From JBBQWT01 sp038210375 (GTDB taxonomy: Bacteria > Acidobacteriota > Terriglobia > Terriglobales > Acidobacteriaceae): a DNA stretch of 64,000 bases. Below are positions 16,218 to 25,007 of the stretch, one piece after another. Made by a program: the position numbers and the translations under genes. The DNA is taken from positions 32,454 to 96,453 of the forward strand of contig JBBQWT010000012.1 of the NCBI GenBank assembly GCA_038210375.1. Direction: 5' to 3'. Each line of letters begins with the position of its first letter. The stretch's first letter is position 1. The notes below the pieces were generated by a model that was not told where the DNA came from, ran no database searches, and saw only the letters and a list, made by a program, of their open reading frames with translations.

Positions 16218-16937
16218 TCATTCCCAGCGTCCCGCGTCCTGCCCCAACACCTCCGCGCCGCCCACTGCCTCCACCTTGCCATCATTCAGCAGGATTACCC
16301 GCTCGCCCAGGGTGAGCGCCTCACGGTAGGAGTGGGTTACATACACGATGGGGATGCCGTGGTCCTTGTTCCAGCGGCGCAACTCCGCGAACAAGGTTTC
16401 CTTGCTGGCGCGATCCAGGCCCGACAGGGGTTCATCCAGCAGCAAGGCCTGGGGATCGGTCACCAGCGACCGCGCCAGCGCCACCCTCTGGCGCTCGCCT
16501 CCGGAAATCTTTTCCGGCATATGCTGCCGCAGATGCAGGATGCCAAAAGCCTGCAGGATTGCACTGGTCTTCTCCGCGCGCTGCGCCGGCTCGAGGCCCG
16601 CGAGTCCGTAATGAATATTCCGCTCCACGCTGCGGTGGGGAAAAAGCGCGAGCGATTGAAATACGTAGCCGATTTTGCGCTGCGGTACTGATACCGAGTT
16701 CACGCCGCCGTTGTAAACTACGAGGCCGTTGATGCTGATGCGTCCGGCGTCCGGGGTGCGCAGGCCAGCAATGCAGTCGAGCAGCGTGGTCTTGCCTGCG
16801 CCCGATGGTCCAAACAAGATGGAAAAGCCGGGCGCGGCGGAAAATTCGGCCTGCAACTCAAACTGCGGGGAGGTTCGCTTGCGGATGGCAACTTCGAGCA
16901 GCCGGCCGGCGGTCACCGCCCGCCACCCACCAGCCAC
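16218..16937 (-). CDS. modC: Molybdate ABC transporter ATP-binding protein ModC
   Basis: 239 residues. Walker A GPSGAGKTT near 43-51, Q-loop VFQSLALFPH near 92, signature SGGERQR near 144-150, Walker B LLLDEPLSGLD near 164-174 and H-loop YVTHS near 198. The C-terminal molybdate-binding TOBE domain of E. coli ModC is absent, so this is a short form. It overlaps modB by 25 bp and follows modA-modB in the usual order. Powers molybdate (or tungstate) import across the inner membrane. Confidence 0.93.
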   Translation of the reverse strand: MAGGWRAVTAGRLLEVAIRKRTSPQFELQAEFSAAPGFSILFGPSGAGKTTLLDCIAGLRTPDAGRISINGLVVYNGGVNSVSVPQRKIGYVFQSLALFPHRSVERNIHYGLAGLEPAQRAEKTSAILQAFGILHLRQHMPEKISGGERQRVALARSLVTDPQALLLDEPLSGLDRASKETLFAELRRWNKDHGIPIVYVTHSYREALTLGERVILLNDGKVEAVGGAEVLGQDAGRWE

Positions 16938-17590
16938 CAGCGCCGGTTCAGCCCGTATACCAGCGACAGCACCACGAACGAGAAGATGAGCAGCAGCAGG
17001 GAAGTGCGCGCCGCCAAGGCATAATTCAGCGATTGCACCTGATCATAGATGGAGATGGAAACGGTTTGCGTGACCCCGGGAATATTTCCGCCGACCATGA
17101 GCACGATGCCAAACTCGCCCAGGGTGTGGGCAAAGCTGAGCACCGCGCCGGTGATGATTCCGGCCGACGAAAGCGGCAGGGTGATGGTAAAGAAGCGCCG
17201 CCATCCGGAGGCCCCCAGCACCGCGGCGGCGTCAAGCAAGCGGTGATCCACCTGGGCAAACGAGGCCACGATGGGCTGCACGGCGAAGGGCATGCTGTAG
17301 AGGATGGATGCGATGACCAGGCCGGTAAAAGTGAATGGCAGCCCGCCACCGGTGAGGTGCTGGTAAGCCCGGCCCACCGGGCTGCGCGGGCCCATGGCGA
17401 TGAGAATATAAAACCCCAGCACCGTGGGAGGCAGCACCAGCGGCATGGCCACCAGGGCTTCGACCAGAAACTTCCAGCGCCGTGGCGAAAAAGCAATCCA
17501 CCACGCCAGCGGCGTTCCTACCAGCAGCAAGACGATGCACACGCAGGACGCCAGCTTGATGCTCAACCCGATGGCGGCCCAATCCATCAT
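16913..17590 (-). CDS. modB: Molybdate ABC transporter permease ModB
   Basis: 225 residues, five to six membrane segments (for example LASCVCIVLLLVGTPLAWWI near the start). The cytoplasmic EAA loop that docks to ModC is visible as AAAVLGASGWRRFFTITLPL near 121-140. The ATG immediately follows the modA stop codon; a second in-frame ATG is next to it. Normal length for ModB. Forms the transmembrane channel of the molybdate importer. Confidence 0.94.
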   Translation of the reverse strand: MMDWAAIGLSIKLASCVCIVLLLVGTPLAWWIAFSPRRWKFLVEALVAMPLVLPPTVLGFYILIAMGPRSPVGRAYQHLTGGGLPFTFTGLVIASILYSMPFAVQPIVASFAQVDHRLLDAAAVLGASGWRRFFTITLPLSSAGIITGAVLSFAHTLGEFGIVLMVGGNIPGVTQTVSISIYDQVQSLNYALAARTSLLLLIFSFVVLSLVYGLNRRWWLVGGGR

Positions 17591-18409
17591 CTATTTTTTC
17601 GCGCTGCCCCCAGGGGTAGTGACGGCTGAGGCCTTGCGTGCCGGAGTCTCGACCGCAGGAAGCTCGAAGCCGTATTTTTTCATCAATTGGAGGATTTCCG
17701 GTGTTTTTAGAAATTCCAGAAATCGCCGGGCCTCAGCCTTGTGGGCCGATGATTTCAGTACGATGGCCGCCTGGTCGATGGGGTCATACGATGCCGGGGA
17801 AATGACGAAATATTTTCCCTGGTTGGCGGCGGCGGGCGCCAGCGCCAGGGAAAGAGCGATGATACCCGCGTCGGCGTTGCCGGTTTCGATGAATTGAAAG
17901 GTCTGCGAGATATTTTCTCCCATCACGATTCGGGCCGATACTTTTTCCCACAGGCCTTCATGGCGCAATGCGGTTTCAGCGGCGCGTCCGTAGGGCGCGT
18001 GCGCCGGATTGGCGATGGCAATCTTTTTTACTCGTGGGTCTAACAGTGCCGGCAGTCCGTGTGCGACGTCGATTGCCGCATCCTGCCGCACCCAAAGCAC
18101 GATCTTGCCCCGGCCATAAGCGTAAAGCGTTCCCGGCTCTGCCAGTCCCGCGGTTTCCAGCCGCCGAGGGTAGTCCACGTCCGCGGAGAAAAACAGGTCG
18201 AAGGGGGCGCCATTCTGGATCTGTGAAAAAAAATTTCCCGACGAGCCATTGACCACGGATATCCTAGCGCCGCCCGACTTTTCGTAGCGGTCCCCAATAT
18301 CCCGCAAGGCAAACTGCAAGTCAGAGGCAGCGGCGATGGTGAGAGTTTCCGCCAGAACCGGCGCCGCAATCCCCAACAGCAACATCACGCCAAGAGCCAT
18401 CCACTTCAT
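17591..18409 (-). CDS. modA: Molybdate-binding periplasmic protein ModA
   Basis: The start is placed at ATG 18409, with AGGAG about 7 bases upstream, rather than at the TTG five codons earlier. About 272 residues: signal peptide (ALGVMLLLGIAAPVLA), then the ModA start TLTIAAASDLQFAL with oxyanion-binding Ser and the N-terminal loop, NGSSGNFFSQIQNGAPFDLF near 55-75, and ALLDPRVKKIAIANP near 125-140. Lobes close around molybdate and deliver it to ModBC. First gene of modABC, preceded by a 177-bp leader with a strong hairpin. Confidence 0.94.
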   Translation of the reverse strand: MKWMALGVMLLLGIAAPVLAETLTIAAASDLQFALRDIGDRYEKSGGARISVVNGSSGNFFSQIQNGAPFDLFFSADVDYPRRLETAGLAEPGTLYAYGRGKIVLWVRQDAAIDVAHGLPALLDPRVKKIAIANPAHAPYGRAAETALRHEGLWEKVSARIVMGENISQTFQFIETGNADAGIIALSLALAPAAANQGKYFVISPASYDPIDQAAIVLKSSAHKAEARRFLEFLKTPEILQLMKKYGFELPAVETPARKASAVTTPGGSAKK

Positions 18410-18586
18410 CGAGCAACTCCTCAATCCTTAGAAAGCCACATGCATGCAACGCCTGAGTGACCACCGGTTCCCGGTGGTGGCGATACCCTGGTCCCACCAC
18501 GTATTGCCGGTTGGGAGCGGCGACATAGTTGCGAAGTCTGGAAGATTCAAGCCCCAAATCCTTCCCTGAAATTTCTCGCCGATTGG
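18410..18586 (-). promoter_or_regulatory. modA leader with a strong hairpin, class unassigned
   Basis: Between the VWFA gene and modA. ACCACCGG (18460-18467) pairs perfectly with CCGGTGGT (18471-18478) around a TTC loop, and other GC-rich segments flank it. The molybdenum-cofactor riboswitch signature was not recognised, and neither was a ModE-type operator. It could be a structured 5' leader, an operator, or the remains of a short reading frame that crosses it. Confidence 0.35.
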
Positions 18587-20377
18587 TTAGTTAGGCACGG
18601 TCATCGGAACATCGATGGTGCCGATGTTTTGGTTGGAGCGATCCATCACCCCGATGCGTAGGTGGTAGGAGCCCGGCTTAAGTTCCATCTCCTGCTGTGC
18701 GGGCAGGCCGCCGCGCATGACTTTGGCGAATGTTTCCGGGGTCATATTGGCGTCCACCGTGGAACTGAAATGGCCGCCATCCTTGCCATTCTTGTCCCAT
18801 GCAATCCCCATCAAATCCACCATCGCATGCTTGCGCCCGTTGGCCTGATCGGTGAAGGCCAAGTGACGGGGGTCGATGGAGAGCGTGATCTGCGTGTTTT
18901 TGTTGGAAGCTCCAGGGGGCACGACGCGGGCAAGAAACAGCAGGCTGGTGGAATCCGGCGTGCCCGGTTGAATTGCGCTGGCCAGCACCCGCTGGCTGTC
19001 TTTAGGCGCCAGTTCCTGCTCGGGAGAGGCGAAGTAGCCCCGCCGGTAATCCAGCCGGGCATCGCGGCGATCGAGCTTGATGTTGAGCTTGCGGAACTTC
19101 CCGTTCCAATCTTTGTCCTCGGGTACGTAAGCGATGGTGTAATACGTCGCTGTGTGCTGGATGGTCTTGTTCATCGCGGTGGCCAGGCCGTTGGTGTTGT
19201 AGAACGCTTCCCCCCCGGTCTGCTCGGCGATGTCACTCATGGTATTGTGCTCATCGTTCAAGGACCGGGATTGACGGCTCAAAGTTTCACCGTAGCGTGA
19301 GCCCCCGCGTCGGTTGAAACCGGTTGAACCCGAGCCCGAGCTGGTGATGTCAACTCCGGTGGTTACCAATCCCTTTATGTCGATGGGATAGACCGCCACC
19401 TGCGCCGCCGCCAGCCGTCCCGCGGTATCCCGAACGTCGGGAGCATAGTTGCGCAGATTGCGCATGGAGTCATCGAGGTTCAAATCGGCGCCCAGGCTGA
19501 AGGGAAAGCCGCCCGACAGCCATAAGAGGTTCTTGCGTCCGGAATAACCGGAGAGCGAACGCGACAGCTCCCGCAGCGCTTCCAGCGTGATCGCAACCCG
19601 CTGGTCGGTGCGCAACGCTTCCTGGTCGGCCAGCGCCCGGCGCAGATTATCCGCCAGTTGGGCGCCCGCCGGTCCCATCGAATTTTCCAGGTTAACCAAA
19701 GTATCTTCGTTCGCCTGGGTCTCGCTTTCCGCGCTACGCAACGGCGACGACGTCATGCCCAGCCGCGTTGCCGCCGCCACCAACTGGTCGGTCTTGCCGG
19801 TAAAACCCTGCACCACATGCAGCCGCGTGCCCAAGGTAAAGAGAGCGGCTTGCCGGCCCGGCGGCATGGTCTTCAGAAATTTCAGAAGCTGTTGCCGGCC
19901 GTAGGCCTGGTCGATCATCGGCGTGTTCAGCGTGTCCAGCAAGATCACGGTGAGCGGAGCGGCGGGTCCCTGGTCGGGCACATTGGTGTACTGGTTGGGC
20001 GGAAGCACCCGAGCCGCCTTCACCGGAGCGTTGGCAGCGACCGCAGGGGTGGAGTGTTCCTCAAAAAATTTGATCTGCTGTGGTTTGCCTTCTTCGATGA
20101 CAGTGAAGTTATCTTTGGATAGTCCGGTGACCGGCTCATCGTTCTTGCCTCGCACCACTACGTCGATTAACACCAGGCGGGTGTTGGCCTTGATCACCGG
20201 CACGCCGGCGGGGCTCGCCGCTCCCTTCGAAGATGAGGGAGGCAACTGCGCGGCCGGCGACGCCGCGGGAGATGGGGCCTGAGCCAAAACCAGGGCGGTC
20301 AACAGCAGGGAAAAAGCCAATAAGCCAGAAAGAAAGGCAGGAATACGATGCCAGCGTTTTTCGTGCGGCCTCATCAT
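18587..20377 (-). CDS. VWFA-related exported protein (acidobacterial type)
   Basis: 596 residues: signal or anchor (FLSGLLAFSLLLTALVLAQA), a Pro/Ala/Ser-rich linker to ~58, then LVLIDVVVRGKNDEPVTGL near 68-86, a segment typical of the VWFA-related Acidobacterial domain family (TIGR03436). The VWA core begins at LTVILLDTLNTP near 137; the MIDAS motif is DTLNT rather than the classical DxSxS, as usual in this family. Later strands include GRKNLLWLSGGFPF near 283 and a Gly/Ser-rich loop near 345-362. A C-terminal beta domain follows from ~440. Likely a periplasmic or surface protein-interaction protein; partner unknown. AGAGG precedes the start. Confidence 0.85.
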   Translation of the reverse strand: MMRPHEKRWHRIPAFLSGLLAFSLLLTALVLAQAPSPAASPAAQLPPSSSKGAASPAGVPVIKANTRLVLIDVVVRGKNDEPVTGLSKDNFTVIEEGKPQQIKFFEEHSTPAVAANAPVKAARVLPPNQYTNVPDQGPAAPLTVILLDTLNTPMIDQAYGRQQLLKFLKTMPPGRQAALFTLGTRLHVVQGFTGKTDQLVAAATRLGMTSSPLRSAESETQANEDTLVNLENSMGPAGAQLADNLRRALADQEALRTDQRVAITLEALRELSRSLSGYSGRKNLLWLSGGFPFSLGADLNLDDSMRNLRNYAPDVRDTAGRLAAAQVAVYPIDIKGLVTTGVDITSSGSGSTGFNRRGGSRYGETLSRQSRSLNDEHNTMSDIAEQTGGEAFYNTNGLATAMNKTIQHTATYYTIAYVPEDKDWNGKFRKLNIKLDRRDARLDYRRGYFASPEQELAPKDSQRVLASAIQPGTPDSTSLLFLARVVPPGASNKNTQITLSIDPRHLAFTDQANGRKHAMVDLMGIAWDKNGKDGGHFSSTVDANMTPETFAKVMRGGLPAQQEMELKPGSYHLRIGVMDRSNQNIGTIDVPMTVPN

Positions 20378-20511
20378 TCAGGGACCTCTACCAGAATTTT
20401 ACCCGGAAATCGGCAACCCGGCGCCACTACCTGTAACCCCGCATGAGGGTAAATGTTGCCGGGCGAAGCGCCGTGATCAGCGCCGCAGGGGCAGCGCCCC
20501 GGGCGATGTGC

Positions 20512-22137
20512 CTAGGCGTGGACCGACTGGTAATCCGCATAGACGCCCTTGAAATCGACGATCTTATGATGGTCGAAATGCCAGATGCGAGTGGCCACTT
20601 CATCGATGAGATCGTGATCGTGGCTTACCAGCAGCACCGTGCCGGGATAGCGCTGCAGGGCGATGTTCAAAGCGTTAATTGATTCGAGATCAAGATGGTT
20701 GGTGGGTTCGTCGAGCACCAGCACGTTGGGTTTTTGCAGCATCAGCTTGCAGAAAATCAGCCGCGCGGCCTCGCCACCGGAGAGCACGTCGGTGGATTTG
20801 TTGCCCTCGTCGCGAGTGAACAACATCTGGCCCAGCAGGCCGCGAATCTCTTCGTTGGAAACCGAGGGGTCCCACTGGTAGAGCCATTCGAAGGCGGTGG
20901 TGCCTTTGGTGATCAAGGAGCGATGGTCCTGGGCGAAATATCCCACCGAGGCCTCGTGGCCCCAGACCACTTTTCCGCTGTCCACGAAGGGCCCGCTGTA
21001 GCCGCTGGTGGCGCGCAGCTCGCCTTCAGGGATGGTAGGCGAATTGGCCAGCAGCGCGTTCAGCAGAGTGGTCTTGCCGGCGCCGTTGCGTCCCATGAGC
21101 GCGATTTTTTCTCCGCGAATTACGCTGGCGGTAAAGTTTTTCACCACCGGGGCCGCGTCGTACGACTTGGCCAGGTGCTCGACTTCGAGAATGTGTTTTC
21201 CCGAAGGCCGCCGGGGATCGAATTTCAAGAAGGGACGCGCAATGTTGGAGCGCGCCAGCTCGGTCACCTGCAGGCGCTCAACTTCCTTGCGCCGTGACTG
21301 CACCTGGCTGGAGCGCGTGCCCGCCGAGAAGCGCGCGATAAATTCGTTGAGCTGCCCAATCTTCTTTTCGCGCTGCGCGTTCTTGGCCTCGATCTGCGAT
21401 CGGATCTGGGTCTTGGCGATCACCATATCGTCATAGCTGCCGGTGTAGGTGATGATGGTCTCGTAATCGATGTCGGCGATGTGGGTGCAGATGCTGTTGA
21501 GAAAATGCCGGTCGTGGGAGATGGCGAGGAGCACGCCGTCGTAGTGGTTGAGAAAATCCTGCAGCCAGTGAATGGAATCGAGATCAAGATGGTTGGTGGG
21601 TTCATCCAGCAGCAGCGCCTGGGGATGGCCGAACAGCGCCTGCGCCAGCAAGACCCGCACTTTCTGGCCGCCCTGCAGCTCGCTCATCGGGCGCTCGTAT
21701 GATTCGGCGGGAATGTCCAGGCTCTGCAGCAGGATCTCGGCATCACTTTCGGCGGAGTAGCCATCTTCCTCGCCGACGATGCCTTCCAGCTCTCCCAGCC
21801 TCATGCCGTCGTCATCGGTCATCACCGGCTTGTCGTAAATAAGTTTGCGTTCTTCCAGCGCCGCCCACAGCCGCTTGTTGGACATGATGACGGTATCGAC
21901 CACGCGATATTGATCGAAGGCGAACTGGTCCTGGCTGAGAACGCCCAGCCGCCGCGGGCGCACCACCGTGCCTTTTTGCGGCTCCAGCTCACCCGACAGC
22001 ACTTTCATAAACGTGGATTTGCCGGCCCCGTTGGGACCGGTCAAGCCATAGCGTTTCCCCGGCGTGAACGCCGTGGATACGTCTTCAAACAAGATTTTGG
22101 CGCCGTAGCGCATGGAAAAATTGCTAACTGAGATCAT
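20512..22137 (-). CDS. ybiT: ABC-F family ATPase, YbiT-like
   Basis: 541 residues with two ABC domains and no membrane part. First domain: GPNGAGKST near 34-42, LQGGQKVRV near 154, LLLDEPTNHLDL near 175. Second domain: GRNGAGKTT near 350, LSGGEAARL near 450, LVLDEPTNHLDL near 470. The linker (about 245-310) is helical and charged (AQREKKIGQLNEFIARFSAG), as in the P-site tRNA-interacting motif of ABC-F proteins. Soluble, ribosome-associated translation factor by family; the YbiT assignment is by overall resemblance. Stands alone between the VWFA gene and a family A element. Confidence 0.9.
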   Translation of the reverse strand: MISVSNFSMRYGAKILFEDVSTAFTPGKRYGLTGPNGAGKSTFMKVLSGELEPQKGTVVRPRRLGVLSQDQFAFDQYRVVDTVIMSNKRLWAALEERKLIYDKPVMTDDDGMRLGELEGIVGEEDGYSAESDAEILLQSLDIPAESYERPMSELQGGQKVRVLLAQALFGHPQALLLDEPTNHLDLDSIHWLQDFLNHYDGVLLAISHDRHFLNSICTHIADIDYETIITYTGSYDDMVIAKTQIRSQIEAKNAQREKKIGQLNEFIARFSAGTRSSQVQSRRKEVERLQVTELARSNIARPFLKFDPRRPSGKHILEVEHLAKSYDAAPVVKNFTASVIRGEKIALMGRNGAGKTTLLNALLANSPTIPEGELRATSGYSGPFVDSGKVVWGHEASVGYFAQDHRSLITKGTTAFEWLYQWDPSVSNEEIRGLLGQMLFTRDEGNKSTDVLSGGEAARLIFCKLMLQKPNVLVLDEPTNHLDLESINALNIALQRYPGTVLLVSHDHDLIDEVATRIWHFDHHKIVDFKGVYADYQSVHA

Positions 22138-22286
22138 GAGTTTTTTATTGGAACCGCGAGAGAATTACCGACGAGGCGGGGACGCAGCCAACTGTAATAA
22201 GAATATCACGGGTGCTCCAGGCGCTGCGTGCAGTTTTGTGCTGTTCGCAATAATCCACACGTTTAGTAATGTCCTTGAGAAAAAAA

Positions 22287-22662
22287 GTCCGCGTTTTATA
22301 TGAATTGTCATTCCGAGCGAAGCCGAGGAACCCTTTGTTTGCCTGGCACAATCCGCCCAATCTACCAAGCCGCAGACTCAAAGAATCGAGGCTCAGGTTC
22401 AACGCGTAGCCTGCCGTTGACTCTAACCGCGGAAGGGAACAATTTTTTCGTTCGTGAGCACAGCGCGAATCCCATGAGCACGATCCAAGGTGATACTCGG
22501 AAGGATTTCCTGGATTGTCAGGGAGATCAAAAGGCAGGCTGCGCGTAGAACCAATTCGAAGGCCCGGTGAATCCATTGATTCGGGCTGACACCCTGGCAC
22601 CTCAAAGGAAACTAAGGGTTCCTCGGCTCCGCTCGGAATGACAATTCATATAATACGTGTGC
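22287..22662. mobile_element. Family A inverted-repeat element, copy 3
   Basis: The clearest copy. Left arm 22291-22340 and right arm 22606-22660 agree over about 50 bp with only a few mismatches (TATATGAATTGTCATTCCGA and its complement). Inner arms: ACGCGTAGCCTGCCGTTGAC at 22402-22421 and CAAAAGGCAGGCTGCGCGTA at 22529-22548. The centre is unique sequence of about 110 bp. The rest of the 22138-22809 gap shows nothing recognisable. Confidence 0.78.
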
Positions 22663-22809
22663 TGATCGACGGTAACTGAGCTCTCGGAAATATCTACTGA
22701 GAAACTGTTCTGGTGGGCGCTTTCATTGAGCTGCGACACTGTACCGGTCGAGCTTCGATTTGCGCCCGTGCAATGATGAGACTGGCGAGTCCCCTTCACT
22801 TGGGCCAGA

Positions 22810-23844
22810 TTAAACCTGCGCGATCACCAGTTGTTCCGGCCCCGGCGGCATCTGGTGAATTTCCGTATGCGAGAAACCCGCTGCCTTGTACATCTCCTGA
22901 AATTCATTCCAGGTGTACGCGTTGCCCGATGGCGTGGTGGCCAGCATGACCAGCCCAAATTTCGCGGCGGGGCCGGGGGAGATGCGGTCTTCGTTGGGGA
23001 TGAACTCAAGCATGGCCACCAGCCCCTCCGCCCGCAGTACGGTATGTATCTTCTTGAGAAATGCCACACAGGTTGCCTGGTCAAAGTGATGAAGAAAATT
23101 GGGCAGCAGTACGATGTCGAAATAATCTTTCCAGGAGCCTTGAAAATCAACCGAGAAGGCGTCACCGGCAATAGTGATATATCGTTCCGACACGCCGGCC
23201 TTGGTCGCGTTTTCCCGCGCTACTTCGAGCACCCCGGCCCAGTCAATAGCGGTAATGACCGCCTGGGGGTTGTGCTCCGCCATGGTGATGCCGAAAACTC
23301 CGTGGCCTGCCGCAATATCCAGCACGTTGATTTTGCCCAGCGACGCCACGCCCAGTTTTTTCGCGATCACTTGCGCCGGCATCGCCATCATCCCGGCCAT
23401 GGCCCGGGCAAAATTCACCCAGCACGGGTTATCCGGAGAGACCGCGCTGCGATCGGGTAATGCTCCGCCGTTGCGCACTGACTCGGTAAGCCGGGCAAAA
23501 TTATTTCCCAGCATCTCCGAGTTCAGAAACATGCGCATATCTCCCATGTAGGCCGGGGAATGCCGGTTCAGAAAAACTTCGCTGGATGCAGTGAGCGCGT
23601 AGCGGTCCCCGTCCTTGGTCAAAAAGCCCAGTACGGTCAAGTAATCGGCCAGGATGCCCACTCCACGGGGCGCCGCCTGGCAGTGGGCTGCCAACTCGGC
23701 GGCTGTCTGCCTGCCTTCGCCGATGGCGGTGAAAATATCCAGTTCCAACGCGGTCTTGAGAGCTTCTGATCTCTGGTAGCCGTTCAGCGTCTCAAACAAT
23801 AATTCCGGCGATGGACCGTCCACAATATTGGCATCAGGCGGCAT
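22810..23844 (-). CDS. SAM-dependent O-methyltransferase with N-terminal dimerisation domain
   Basis: 344 residues. Residues ~10-95 form the winged-helix/dimerisation domain typical of hydroxyneurosterol-type and acetylserotonin-like O-methyltransferases (ELLFETLNGYQRSEALKTAL; FLTKDGDRYALT near 75-86). The Rossmann part shows motif I VLDIAAGHGVFGI near 172-184, an acidic residue at AIDWAG near 197, and FDIVLLPNFLHHF near 240. The catalytic residue cannot be assigned. GGGAGAG precedes the ATG. It lies 167 bp downstream of the DedA-rhodanese gene on the same strand, so it may belong to the same transcript. Substrate unknown. Confidence 0.85.
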   Translation of the reverse strand: MPPDANIVDGPSPELLFETLNGYQRSEALKTALELDIFTAIGEGRQTAAELAAHCQAAPRGVGILADYLTVLGFLTKDGDRYALTASSEVFLNRHSPAYMGDMRMFLNSEMLGNNFARLTESVRNGGALPDRSAVSPDNPCWVNFARAMAGMMAMPAQVIAKKLGVASLGKINVLDIAAGHGVFGITMAEHNPQAVITAIDWAGVLEVARENATKAGVSERYITIAGDAFSVDFQGSWKDYFDIVLLPNFLHHFDQATCVAFLKKIHTVLRAEGLVAMLEFIPNEDRISPGPAAKFGLVMLATTPSGNAYTWNEFQEMYKAAGFSHTEIHQMPPGPEQLVIAQV

Positions 23845-24011
23845 GGCTCTCCCTTTTCTTTAAACCGTATTAACAAATCTGCCAGTTAATTATCAGGTGC
23901 GCGGCTGCGCCCATCAAGTTACACAGGTTCACCGGCTGTCACCCCGGTCCCAACTGAAATTTCTGCGGGGCCCGGCGGCGCGATTTCCATAGCGCGGTCA
24001 TGCAAAGTTGC

Positions 24012-24983
24012 TTAAATAAACTTCGGCAGCAACACCACGTCTTCGGGCGGCACCGATTCGAGAGGATGCCCGGCCTTCTTCCAGGCATGCAATCCGCCCG
24101 CAATGACCGATGCGCGAAACCCGTTCTGCCGCAGCAAGTAGGCGACCCGCGAGCTAGTGGCTTCGCGAATGCAGGTGCAGTAAAGGTAAATATCGTGGTC
24201 CTTGGGAAAATTCACCATGGAAAGGGGCAGCGCGTTGGGCTCAATGCGAGTAGAACCTTTAATGCGCGACGCATCAGCCTCGTAGTAACCATGGCTGCGC
24301 ACGTCGGCGACGAAGATATTGTCGGCATCGCTCGAGCCCATCCTGGCTGCCAGTTCCTCGGCATCCACTCTGGGCACCAGCTTATAGACCCGCTCCTTCT
24401 GGTAGAGCACAGTCTGGCGCACCACATAGAGGACGACCAATGCCACGGCCACATACTCCACCACTCGGCCGGCTCGTTGTAGAGTGAGGATGACCGTGGC
24501 GATCACGCCGCTGAAGAGAAATCCCAAACCACCATAAACCGTCGTATACAGGCTCGCTCCCACCAGATCGAAAGACAGGAACTGGTTCAGCCGCATGCCC
24601 ATGCTGCCGGAAAGCGGCGGGGCCATACTGTTGATTCCGGGAATAAATTTGGCAAAGATCAGGGTCAGCTTGCCGCGCTTGTAAAAGGTGTTGGCCGATC
24701 GCAGGATGCAGCCTTCGGGGTTGGCGGATAGGCGGCATAGCACGCTGAGCAGCCACCAGCCGGTGTAACGGCCCAGCGTAAACAAGGTAACGTCACCCAG
24801 CAGCAGCGCGGAGAGCGCGGTGCCGAACGCCAGTTCAGGACGCAGCAGGCCGCGGGCGCTGAGCGCGCCTGCCGTCATCAGTGCCACAGCCGCGGGCACC
24901 GGCAGACCCAGCGCCTCCATCAGCACCAGGCCAAAGAGAAATCCATATCCGTGTTTGGCGAGCAGCGCAAAAATATCATGCAT
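24012..24983 (-). CDS. DedA-family membrane protein fused to a rhodanese domain
   Basis: 323 residues. Residues ~1-200 are a DedA/SNARE-associated domain: GLPVPAAVALMTAGAL near 26-41, FAKFIPGINSMAPPLSGSMGM near 110-130 (the re-entrant F.R.xP-type region), with about five membrane segments. Residues ~210-315 are a rhodanese domain: FVADVRSHGYYEA near 221, IKGSTRIEPNALPL near 237, and the active loop YLYCTCIREATSS near 262, with Cys in the catalytic position. DedA proteins act in membrane-lipid or polyisoprenyl-phosphate translocation; the cytoplasmic rhodanese may sense or transfer sulfur. 24 bp downstream of the ABC-2 permease. Confidence 0.88.
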   Translation of the reverse strand: MHDIFALLAKHGYGFLFGLVLMEALGLPVPAAVALMTAGALSARGLLRPELAFGTALSALLLGDVTLFTLGRYTGWWLLSVLCRLSANPEGCILRSANTFYKRGKLTLIFAKFIPGINSMAPPLSGSMGMRLNQFLSFDLVGASLYTTVYGGLGFLFSGVIATVILTLQRAGRVVEYVAVALVVLYVVRQTVLYQKERVYKLVPRVDAEELAARMGSSDADNIFVADVRSHGYYEADASRIKGSTRIEPNALPLSMVNFPKDHDIYLYCTCIREATSSRVAYLLRQNGFRASVIAGGLHAWKKAGHPLESVPPEDVVLLPKFI

Positions 24984-25007
24984 AGTTGTTTCCGCGAGAG
25001 ACTGAAA

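Noticed and set aside
15835..16329. 164-residue plus-strand frame overlapping the 3' end of modC
   Set aside because: Overlaps modC in antisense and the small membrane protein in another frame; composition is not protein-like.
18321..18557. 78-residue minus-strand frame overlapping the modA start
   Set aside because: Overlaps modA in another frame over its second half; the leader part may be conserved RNA rather than protein, and there is no ribosome-binding site.
22145..22600. 151-residue minus-strand frame
   Set aside because: It runs through the arms of family A copy 3, and the same peptide fragments (e.g. AGYA, TRSLP) appear wherever the repeat occurs; repeat-derived.
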